Shown here in pieces: positions 1 through 8,300 of a stretch of DNA of 64,000 bases. Position numbers and translations under genes: made by a program. The notes beneath the pieces are model-generated. The model did no database searches and was not told the DNA's origin. It saw only the letters and a list, made by a program, of their open reading frames with translations. Source of the stretch: Flavobacteriales bacterium (lineage in GTDB: Bacteria > Bacteroidota > Bacteroidia > Flavobacteriales_D > Sanyastnellaceae); assembly GCA_030729695.1 (NCBI GenBank), contig JANQWV010000028.1, positions 20,541 to 84,540 of the forward strand, given 5' to 3'. Numbering within the stretch: the first letter of the stretch is position 1; each line of letters starts with the position of its first letter.

Positions 1-1222
1 TACCCACCTTCTGATTGTCTTTCCAACTGCCGATATACAAATACCTTCCGTTCTTCGGCTCATAGCCCGTCCACTTGCCATACATCTTGCCCGCTTTAAA
101 ACTTCCTTCATCTTTCACTTTTCCGTTCTCATACCAGCTCATCCATTTGCCTTCCTCTTCACCCATTTTGTAATTTCCTTTCTGCAACAATCCGCCGTCT
201 TCATACCACGTGCTCCATTCACCTTCCTTGTTGTCAGCCACAAAATTTCCTTCCTTCCATTTCTTTTCACTTGGATATTGATACACCCACTTTCCTTCCA
301 TTTTCCCACTCGAGTATTTTCCTTTCGACTGCCAAACACCGTTGTCATGATAGAAAATCCAATCGCCATCTTGAAGGTCTTCCACGAAATTTCCTTCCAT
401 GTCTTTCACACCGTTTTCACGATACCATTCCCAATTTCCGGTCTTCTTTCCGTTGTCGAAAGTTCCTTTTACATACAACTTTCCATTATCGAAATACTCT
501 TCGTAAGGCCCTGTTACCAAGCCTTCCGAATAAGTGGTTGTTTTCCGAAGCTTTCCGTTGCTAAAGAATTCACTCCACTTTCCATCTTTAATTCCATTTA
601 CATATTGTCCAGAAGTTTGAATGTTTCCTTTCGAGAAAAACGCTTCGAAAATTCCATCGGGAACTCCGTTGGCATAGGTTGTTCGACTCAATAATTTGTC
701 AGCTTCATTTACTTCCGGAAGGACACCTGTTCCGTTCGTTATGGTTTGAATTCCTTTGTTGTCGAAATACGAAACGAGAAAGACACCTGAGGTATCGTAC
801 TTCAAAACACTGTTCAATTTTCCATTGTCATAATACGCACTCCATTCGCCAGTTTTCTTTCCTTTAAAGAAATTTCCTTCTTGAATTTTAATTCCTTTCT
901 CGTTGAAGGTGCGCTGCACGCTGTCTTCCACACCGAATTTGAAATACCCTTCCACTTGTAATTTTCCATTCGTATGATAGCGAAATACCTTCCCGTTGAA
1001 GTAACCGTTGCGGTAGGTGCTCTCTTCTTGAAGCGTTCCGTCTTCGTAATAAAATTTCCAAATACTGTCTTCCTTTCCAACTGCATTGAATTTTCCAATG
1101 CTGCGAATTTTTCCATTCGGATAAAGGTCTTTGTACATCTTCTGTGCATTTCCGTTCAACGAAAACAGACATACGAATACTACGATAAAGATGGGCGCTA
1201 GGCGAAAGAGAGTCTTCTTCAT
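1..1222 (-). CDS. MORN-repeat (YwqK-like) secreted protein, 3' end missing
   Basis: Reading the minus strand from the ATG at 1222 gives an uninterrupted frame of about 407 codons that leaves the window at base 1, so the C-terminus is not visible. The product opens with a signal peptide (basic MKKTLFR, then a hydrophobic stretch ending in NGNAQ). The rest is a run of roughly 23-residue units with the pattern G-x-W-x-x-Y-x-x-N-G, typical of MORN-variant repeats in the toxin-antitoxin YwqK family found in many Bacteroidota. Such repeats form extended beta-hairpin arrays; no enzymatic site is visible. It is probably an exported or surface protein, function unknown. It is transcribed divergently from the BNR-type protein to its right. 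A TATTTTCG box lies 4 nt before the start codon. Confidence 0.85.
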   Translation of the reverse strand, partial: MKKTLFRLAPIFIVVFVCLFSLNGNAQKMYKDLYPNGKIRSIGKFNAVGKEDSIWKFYYEDGTLQEESTYRNGYFNGKVFRYHTNGKLQVEGYFKFGVEDSVQRTFNEKGIKIQEGNFFKGKKTGEWSAYYDNGKLNSVLKYDTSGVFLVSYFDNKGIQTITNGTGVLPEVNEADKLLSRTTYANGVPDGIFEAFFSKGNIQTSGQYVNGIKDGKWSEFFSNGKLRKTTTYSEGLVTGPYEEYFDNGKLYVKGTFDNGKKTGNWEWYRENGVKDMEGNFVEDLQDGDWIFYHDNGVWQSKGKYSSGKMEGKWVYQYPSEKKWKEGNFVADNKEGEWSTWYEDGGLLQKGNYKMGEEEGKWMSWYENGKVKDEGSFKAGKMYGKWTGYEPKNGRYLYIGSWKDNQKVG

Positions 1223-1226
1223 GATT

Positions 1227-1234
1227 CGAAAATA
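1227..1234 (-). promoter_or_regulatory. candidate -7 box, leaderless spacing (MORN gene)
   Basis: On the minus strand this reads TATTTTCG, a match to the Bacteroidota -7 element TAnnTTTG with C for the third T. It ends 4 nt before the ATG at 1222, so transcription would begin at or next to the start codon. No clear -33 TTTG is visible. Confidence 0.4.
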
Positions 1235-1292
1235 ATGGGTACTGTCGAACGTAAAACACCATTCAACCTGTTTTATTGAACATCGCAAGGCT

Positions 1293-1300
1293 TATATTTG
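1293..1300 (+). promoter_or_regulatory. candidate -7 box (BNR-type T9SS cargo)
   Basis: TATATTTG is an exact match to TAnnTTTG and lies 18 nt before the ATG at 1319. A TTG start codon that could be read at 1298 falls inside the box, which argues for the ATG at 1319 as the true start. Confidence 0.5.
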
Positions 1301-1318
1301 AACACTAAACCTATCGAG

Positions 1319-4078
1319 ATGCGTTCGACTCTACTTTCTTTTTCAATTGCTTTGTTGGCAGTTCTTGGCGCTTACTTTTTCATTCCTTCCGCTTCAAAAT
1401 TAAAATTGTCAGGCGGTGCAATGGAAGAGGGACATGGCGTTAATCCTTCCAGCAGAAAATATTTTGAATACATGCGTAACCGCGATCCGGAAACAGGAAT
1501 AGTTCCAGAAGGAATTTTCGAGCGTTGCGTGAGCTTCGCAAATCACTTACCTCGCGTTGCAGACAGAGATTACGGTTGGACCAACAGAGGCCCTTATAAC
1601 ATCGGAGGAAGAACGCGCGCATTCGCAGTGGATGTATTGAATAGCAATCACCTTATTGCAGGTTCTGTAACCGGAGGTATGTGGAATTCCTTGAACGGCG
1701 GACAGTCATGGTTGAAGACCACTTCACCTGAGCAATTGCAGAGCGTAAGTTGTATTACACAAGACAAGCGCCCGGGACATGAGAACACGTGGTACTACGG
1801 TTCTGGTGAAGAATTTTACGGTGTGGTTTCAGGAACTTCGTTTACCGCTTTGCTCAGTGGAGACGGTATGTGGAAGAGCACAGACAACGGACAATCGTGG
1901 TTTCAGCTTTCTTCAACCATGAGCGGTACTCCACAAAACGTTCTTCAAAATGGAAGTTATGATTTCGTTTGGAACGTAATTACAGATCACACCAACCTGA
2001 ACGAAGATGTAGTTTATGCGGCAGTATTCAACGGCGTAATTCGAAGCAACGACGGAGGAAATACCTGGACGCAAGTGCTCGGATTTACATCAGGTGCTAG
2101 TGAGTTTGTAGACATCATGATGACTCCAAGTGGAGTCTTGTATGCAACGTTCAGCGATAACAGCACGAACGGGGGCGGATTCTTCAGAAGCACCGATGGA
2201 TTCAACTGGACGGAAATTTCTCCTGTGTTACCGCAAATCGCAAATCTGAGAAGAACTGTGATGTGCGCGAATCCGCAAAACGAAAACGAAATTTATTTCT
2301 TGGGTGAAACCATTAATAACACATTCTACCCGATTGATCACTTCTTCTATAAATACACATATTTGGGTGGCGATGGAAGCGGAACAGATGGAAACTGGGA
2401 GAATCGTTCAGCCAATCTTCCTTCGGTTCCTTGTCAACTTTTTACTGGAATAAGTTTCGATTTTGCAACATTTAGAACGCAATACAGCTACGACATGTGT
2501 ATTGCACATCACCCGTCAATTGCGGACTTAGTGTTTATTGGTGGAACAAACCTTCATCGCAGTACCGATGCATTCGCAACTTCTACTTCTGTGGATTGGA
2601 TAGGCGGATACCGATGCAATGTCCCTGAGCCTTGGCATTATGTCTATGCAGAGCATCACCCTGATCAGCATCTCATTGCTTTCGACCCAGCGAACGATTT
2701 GGGTATGTATAGTTTGAACGATGGAGGAGTGCGTTATACCTCAGACATTACTGCCGATAGCGTGCAATGGCAATCGTTGAATAACGGCTATTTGACTTCC
2801 CAATTTTATACAGTAGCACTTGAACCGGGCAACACAACCAGTCAGTTCCTCATGGGTGGAATGCAAGACAATGGTACTTGGTTAACACATACATCAGATG
2901 CAACTTCACCTTGGAGAGAAATGCATGCAGACGATGGAGCGCATTGCGCCATTCCTTTCGGTGCAGACTACGTGATTACAAGTTCGCAGAGTGGAAGAAT
3001 TTTTAAGAAGTCTATTGATGAAAACGGTAACCTTACCGGCACCGAGCGAATAGATGCAGAGAACGGCCCTGCTGCTTTATTCATTAATCCGTTGTTGTTA
3101 GATCCATGGACCAACAGACTTTTTATTGCTGGAAATAAAATGATTTGGTACCTCGATCGTGTTGATACGATTTCGGTTACTGGGAATTATCCTACCGCGC
3201 GCAACACAGACGATTGGTCGAATGTAGCATCAAGCACAATCACGTTAACACAAGGAAGTATATCATGTCTCGACATGGCCTATACAGACAACAGCGTGTT
3301 GTATTATGGAAGTTCAGCCGGTAAATTATTTAAACTTACAGACTTATACGGAACACCAGTAAAGACCAATATATCCTCTACGTTGTTCCCGCCGAACTCC
3401 TACACATCTGCGGTAAGCACAAATGATTTAAACGCGAATGAAGTCATGGTTAGCTTTTCCAATTTCAACAAGAAAAGTATTTTCCACTCAACAGATGCGG
3501 GCGCATCGTGGGTGAATGTAAGTGGAAATTTGGAAGAGAACGTAGATGGAACAGGAAACGGTCCTGCGGTGTATTGGGTTGAAATTTACCCGAGCTCACC
3601 CACTATTTATTTAGCTGGAACCAGCGCTGGTTTATTCAGTACTACCGAGTTGAATGGCGAAAGCACCGTTTGGCAAATGGAAGGAGCAAGCACAATAGGA
3701 AATGCTGTGGTGAATATGATTACTTCACGTCCGTTCGATGGCACGGTTGCAGTTGCCACACATGCGAATGGAATATTCACTGCGAACCTACCTGTTGTTC
3801 CGGAAGTCTCTGTTGAAGCACTTGCAGACCGCATGGTAACGGTTTCCGCTTTCCCGAATCCAACAGTAAATGAAATTCATTTCAACATGCAATTGATGCC
3901 CGGAGAAATAACCGAGATGAATATTTATTCGTTAGATGGAAAATTGCTGAACACGAAGAGATGGAAGGCAATTGGAAGAGAGCAACTTTCGTGGGAAGCT
4001 TCGCATGCAGGAACATTTATTTATCAATTGAAATCGGGAAGCACCACGAGAACCGGTAAATTTGTAGTCACAAAATAA
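1319..4078 (+). CDS. secreted BNR/sialidase-like propeller protein with T9SS type A sorting domain
   Basis: A 919-residue exported protein. The start is placed at ATG 1319: an upstream TTG in frame at 1298 overlaps the -7 box, and ATG 1319 gives a normal signal peptide (MRSTLLSFSIALL and on). The body has repeated S-x-D-x-G-x-x-W BNR/VPS10-type units (STDNGQSW, SNDGGNTW, STDAGASW), the hallmark of a beta-propeller like that of glycosyl hydrolase and sortilin families. No sialidase catalytic set was identified, so an enzymatic role is not claimed. The last ~85 residues (AFPNPTVNEIHF, a DGKLL turn, GTFIYQL, final KFVVTK) are a T9SS type A sorting domain. The protein should therefore be exported across the outer membrane and processed by PorU. 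The RidA-like gene follows after 8 nt. Confidence 0.85.
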   Translation: MRSTLLSFSIALLAVLGAYFFIPSASKLKLSGGAMEEGHGVNPSSRKYFEYMRNRDPETGIVPEGIFERCVSFANHLPRVADRDYGWTNRGPYNIGGRTRAFAVDVLNSNHLIAGSVTGGMWNSLNGGQSWLKTTSPEQLQSVSCITQDKRPGHENTWYYGSGEEFYGVVSGTSFTALLSGDGMWKSTDNGQSWFQLSSTMSGTPQNVLQNGSYDFVWNVITDHTNLNEDVVYAAVFNGVIRSNDGGNTWTQVLGFTSGASEFVDIMMTPSGVLYATFSDNSTNGGGFFRSTDGFNWTEISPVLPQIANLRRTVMCANPQNENEIYFLGETINNTFYPIDHFFYKYTYLGGDGSGTDGNWENRSANLPSVPCQLFTGISFDFATFRTQYSYDMCIAHHPSIADLVFIGGTNLHRSTDAFATSTSVDWIGGYRCNVPEPWHYVYAEHHPDQHLIAFDPANDLGMYSLNDGGVRYTSDITADSVQWQSLNNGYLTSQFYTVALEPGNTTSQFLMGGMQDNGTWLTHTSDATSPWREMHADDGAHCAIPFGADYVITSSQSGRIFKKSIDENGNLTGTERIDAENGPAALFINPLLLDPWTNRLFIAGNKMIWYLDRVDTISVTGNYPTARNTDDWSNVASSTITLTQGSISCLDMAYTDNSVLYYGSSAGKLFKLTDLYGTPVKTNISSTLFPPNSYTSAVSTNDLNANEVMVSFSNFNKKSIFHSTDAGASWVNVSGNLEENVDGTGNGPAVYWVEIYPSSPTIYLAGTSAGLFSTTELNGESTVWQMEGASTIGNAVVNMITSRPFDGTVAVATHANGIFTANLPVVPEVSVEALADRMVTVSAFPNPTVNEIHFNMQLMPGEITEMNIYSLDGKLLNTKRWKAIGREQLSWEASHAGTFIYQLKSGSTTRTGKFVVTK

Positions 4079-4086
4079 TTCGAATT

Positions 4087-4512
4087 ATGTCTGAAATCAT
4101 TTCAACCGATAACGCTCCGAAACCTGTTGGTGCTTATCCACATGCAAGAAGAGTAGGCAACCTTTTATTCCTTTCAGGTGTTGGTCCGCGCATTGCGGGT
4201 AGCGATGCGAACGACACAGGAGTACCTGGATTGAAGTTAGATAAATTCGGGAATTTTATTGAGTTTGATTTTGAAGCGCAGTGCAGAAACGTCTTTGATA
4301 ACGTGCGTGCAATCCTAGATGCGAGCGGTTCGAAGTGGGAGAACTTGGTAGACGTTACAGTGTTCTTGGTGAACATGAAGCGTGACTTCCAAACCTACAA
4401 CCGCTTGTATGCTGAATACTTCAAGGACGCTAATCCCTGCAGAACAACTGTAGAGATTAACGCCCTTCCATCGCCTATTGCGATTGAGTTGAAGTGTATT
4501 GCTACTATTTAA
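4087..4512 (+). CDS. RidA-family protein, probable 2-aminomuconate deaminase type
   Basis: A 141-residue cytosolic protein of the RidA/YjgF family. The conserved arginine that binds the substrate carboxylate is present in NPCRTTVEI (R119), and the C-terminal end ALPSPIAIELKCIA fits the family. The N-terminal part (GAYPHARRVGNLLFLSGVGPR) and an insert after it resemble 2-aminomuconate deaminase (AmnD) more than the short housekeeping RidA, which is about 125-130 residues. AmnD acts in the lower tryptophan/kynurenine and 2-aminophenol pathways. A 3-hydroxyanthranilate dioxygenase gene in this window (35271-35798) makes that reading plausible, but general 2-iminoacid deaminase activity is the safe alternative. 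The 3' end overlaps the convergent DUF3108 gene by 8 nt. Confidence 0.8.
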   Translation: MSEIISTDNAPKPVGAYPHARRVGNLLFLSGVGPRIAGSDANDTGVPGLKLDKFGNFIEFDFEAQCRNVFDNVRAILDASGSKWENLVDVTVFLVNMKRDFQTYNRLYAEYFKDANPCRTTVEINALPSPIAIELKCIATI

Positions 4513-5326
4513 TTTTCACACCCCAGATATCTACGCCTTGGAATTGCTGCAATTCCATTTTAATAGATCCGACTTTGATTTTGGCTTGCGCCATAATCGG
4601 TAGGTGATGTGCGTCGTCTGTTACCCAAACCGCAAGGTCATTGGGATTTTTGAAAATACGTCCCTTTTGAACCACGGGTGCGAAGCGCAAACATTTGAAT
4701 GTTCCAGCGTCTACGCTTACCGTTTCTTTTCCAACATAGCGCATTTTCAAGCGGTAGATTTCGTCATCGACCAACGTTTCAATAGTTATAATATCACCAG
4801 CCTTTGTATTCGTGAAATCCATGGTGCGAGCATAGAACGCCGCACTCATCATGTCTTGAACAAAAGCAGGTGCTAGGTATCCTTCGTTCTTTCTGTTTTT
4901 GAACGCACGCTTGTGCTGAAAGAAGAAATAGTCTTGCATAATCATGTAGCCACCTTCATCGCAATTGCGTTTGAATTGATAAGGGAAAATCCCTTGTTTG
5001 TCTACATACGATTCGTACTTGTCGCGAACCTTAAAAAACCAATCGAATGATCCTGTGCTGTGTCCTTCTCCTACAATGTGGTAGGTGTCTCTTCCCGCGA
5101 ATTTTTTATTTCCTTCTTCAACAGAGATCGAAGCAACTCCTGCATCTACCACTCCGTAGTGAATGCGGTATGTCGATTTTTCTCCAGACGTGAAGGCGCT
5201 ATTGTTAATGCTGCGCAAGGCATGCACAGGTAAATTTTCAACTTTAACAGGCGTAGGTTTAGAACTTTGGCCAAGCATGTTCAGCGCTCCCACTGACAAT
5301 GCTGTAAACAAGAATAGGTGTTTCAT
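4505..5326 (-). CDS. DUF3108 exported protein
   Basis: A 273-residue protein with a signal peptide (MKHLFLFTALSVGALNMLG) followed by a DUF3108 domain. Recognisable family segments are the start of the domain (GEKSTYRIHYGVVDAGVASISV), a GHSTGSFDWFFKVRD block, and a C-terminal LAVWVTDDAHHLPIMAQAKIKVGSIKMEL segment. DUF3108 proteins are predicted periplasmic beta-rich proteins with no established biochemical role. The gene is convergent with the RidA-like gene (8-nt overlap). It lies downstream of the large lysyl-oxidase-domain gene on the same strand with a 64-nt gap, so co-transcription with it is possible. Confidence 0.85.
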   Translation of the reverse strand: MKHLFLFTALSVGALNMLGQSSKPTPVKVENLPVHALRSINNSAFTSGEKSTYRIHYGVVDAGVASISVEEGNKKFAGRDTYHIVGEGHSTGSFDWFFKVRDKYESYVDKQGIFPYQFKRNCDEGGYMIMQDYFFFQHKRAFKNRKNEGYLAPAFVQDMMSAAFYARTMDFTNTKAGDIITIETLVDDEIYRLKMRYVGKETVSVDAGTFKCLRFAPVVQKGRIFKNPNDLAVWVTDDAHHLPIMAQAKIKVGSIKMELQQFQGVDIWGVKIK

Positions 5327-5390
5327 AAAGTCGTTTTGTTTTTAGTTAACGGAACTTTCGTTTCGAAATTTCAAACATTGGACCAAAAGT

Positions 5391-8300
5391 TTATTCCACC
5401 ACTACACGCTTCACCGTGAATGAATTTTCTGTTCGGAAAATGAACTCGTAAAGTCCAGGTGCGAAATCAGAAACATCAACAGAATAGCGCATGCTGTTAA
5501 ATTGGAAGTTCGAAATATTCTTTCCAGAAACATCTTTCACTTGCACAGAAACATTTCCAGCATGTGCACTCAATTCAATATTCAAATTAGATGAGGTTGG
5601 ATTCGGATAAAGTGTTAATCCAATTTCATTCAACGTGTAGGTATAAACTGAAGTCTCGTCTATGTAACCGTCGCAGTCGTTGTCTATGCCATCTACAGTT
5701 TCAATTGCAGAAGGGCTTATAGCAGGATTCGAATCGTTGCAATCGTCGTTATTTGTAGCGGTTCCTGTTGGCACTGTGCATGAATAAAGAACTACTCCTG
5801 CGCCATAACCGTCACCGTCTATGTCCATGTAATACGCTTGACCCAATCCTTCGTCAATAGCACCGTTGCAGTTGTCGTCGATGTCGTTACAAAACTCGGT
5901 TGCGTTTGGATTCATGGCACTGTTGTTATCGTCGCAGTCGCCCGCACATGCAGAGTAACCATCGCCGTCTGCATCGAAACCTTCGTCTACGATTCCATCG
6001 CAGTTGTCGTCGAGGTTGTTGCACAATTCCATTGCACCTGGATACGACAATGCATTACCGTCGTTACAATCATCTACACAAGAGAAGTAACCATCACCAT
6101 CTAAATCGGCATTGGTTGTAATGAAGGAACTGTTGTCGTTGCAATCGTTTCCGTTCGTAACGTACCCTGAAGGAATTTCACATCCTGTTGCTAATGTTTG
6201 TGCATCACCAAATCCATCGCCATCGGCATCTGCATAATATTCAATTTGATTGGAAACCGTAACGGCCCCAGTCCAAGTAATACTGTCGTTTGCTGCTCCA
6301 TTAGACACCATAAGAGTCACGTTGTAAACCCCAGGGGTTGTGTACATAACGTATGGATTCTGAAGTGTAGATGAACTAGGGACACCACCTGGGAATAACC
6401 AACTCCATGAGGTTGGATTGTTGTTGGTGTTGTCTACGAAATGAACAGGATAGTTCACACAAGAAACTTCGTTAAACGTTGCACTTGCTCCAATGTACTG
6501 AACAGGCATACAAGGACCTATTTGAGTAAGTACGTTGTGAATGTATACATTCAAAGCTTCATCGAATGCTGCAATACAAACTTCGTCACCGGTGAATGCT
6601 TCAACATAAACACGCAGAATAGGAGTTGGTGTGAAGTGAACAGGAATCATACTTCCCAAGTGTCCAAGTGCACCAATTTTTACTCCACCAACTTCTTTGT
6701 AAATAACCGAAGACCATGTGTTCACCGGCACGAGAGAAGTAACGTTGGTAATAGTAGCACCTCCAATATCGAATTGAAGCGCATTTATTTCGCCATTTGG
6801 ATTGGTCAGTGTAATGTCGAAGTACCCAAGTTCAGCATTCACGTTGGTTACACCAAGAATTGCGGTTTCAGATCCGTCTACAATTTCTGGATCCCAAGCG
6901 CAAGGTTGCATTAAACCTGGAGCAATACCTTCATCTATCTGCGCATGAATGCAAGCCTCAAGATATGCGGCATCTGCAATGCTTATGTCGCCGTCGCTAT
7001 TCAAATCGTTACAAATAGAAGCGCTTAAATCAGAATAAACAGCACTGTTTCCGTAAAGATCTACATCGACTTGCGTGTAACTTAAATCAGTGTTCAGATC
7101 TCCTTTTTTCTGTTCAGCTGGACAGTTGCCAAGACAATCTGGTTGCGCGTTTCCAAACAATTGTCCAACACAGTCTACAATTTGCGGACAAGATCCGATT
7201 GGAAGTTTAACGAAGTTGATGATGTTATTCATTGCATCACGTTCGAATGAAATACATACTTGCGCCCAGTTGTTATCGTAACGCAATTCGTAGTTGCCTA
7301 ACGCATCTGGATCTTGGTCCCAGTTGGTGCGAACAACTAAGTGATAAGTCCCCGCGGGCACGTTGGTAATGTCTATCCACTGACAGCTTAGACCTGAGCT
7401 ATAGATATCGTAGCATCCGGCTGTAATACCCATGTTTCCACATCCGTATTTAGCCACTCCTGATACACAACCAATGTCTAAAACACAAAATCCATTTTTG
7501 AATCCGATTTCGGGCATGAGATTGCCGTTCGAGTCGTACAATAAATATTCTGCGTAACCTGAATAGTGGTAGTGATTGTGGCAAGGATCGAAAACGAATT
7601 GTGGATTAGCAACATTCGGAACTCCAATGAAATAGTCAAGGTTACCAATGTTGTCAATACGTGTAGAGAAACGTACAACTTGTCTCGTGCCCAGACCTTG
7701 CAAACATCCTTCATTAACTAAGCATCCGTCTGTAGCTGTTAGTGTAGTTTGGTAGAGTGAAGAGTACAATAAGTTTCCTTCAACCAATAAGTCTGGACCA
7801 ATGTTGGAACAATTCGGATCGCCATTGTAGTAACATAAAGCAGGTTCTTCGGCCAAAGGGCTGTAGTTACAAGCGTTCAAATCCATACATCCAACAATAG
7901 GCCCCATGTATTCGAATAAGACTTGAAAAGCATCTAGTCCGCAGGCTCCGCCGTCGTCACCAACACGAATGTAGTATGTCATTCCTCCTTCGAGATAAGG
8001 TGTAATCTCCGCTTCTATTCCACACAAATCATCATTGAATGTGTAAGTTGCCTCATTTGTGTTGTCGAATAAAGCCATGTTGCAATAGTCGTACAACCAA
8101 ATCTTTGTATCGCATCCAGCTAATCCACACGTTGAAATTTGATACTGTCCGTTCACCGAAGGGGTGAAGGAATACCAAGAATTCGGCGAAGGCACAGCGT
8201 TCAATCCGAGATTCGCGACAATGGAATTGTCGCAGCTTGTTCCTTGCGGACAGTTCACTTGTATGGTTGCAAGTGAGCCAAATGCTGCACCGGTCGCAAC

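Noticed and set aside
278-694. Plus-strand 138-codon reading frame at the left edge
   Set aside because: It is antisense to the MORN-repeat gene, which is continuous to base 1 and has a signal peptide and repeats.
5640-6250. Repeated GTCGTC/GTTGC-rich pattern that looked like a CRISPR or tandem repeat
   Set aside because: It is the coding sequence of the Asp/Cys MopE-like repeats on the minus strand. The units are unequal and there are no spacers.
6441-6914. 157-codon plus-strand reading frame
   Set aside because: It is antisense to the lysyl-oxidase-domain gene, and the composition follows that gene's codon pattern.
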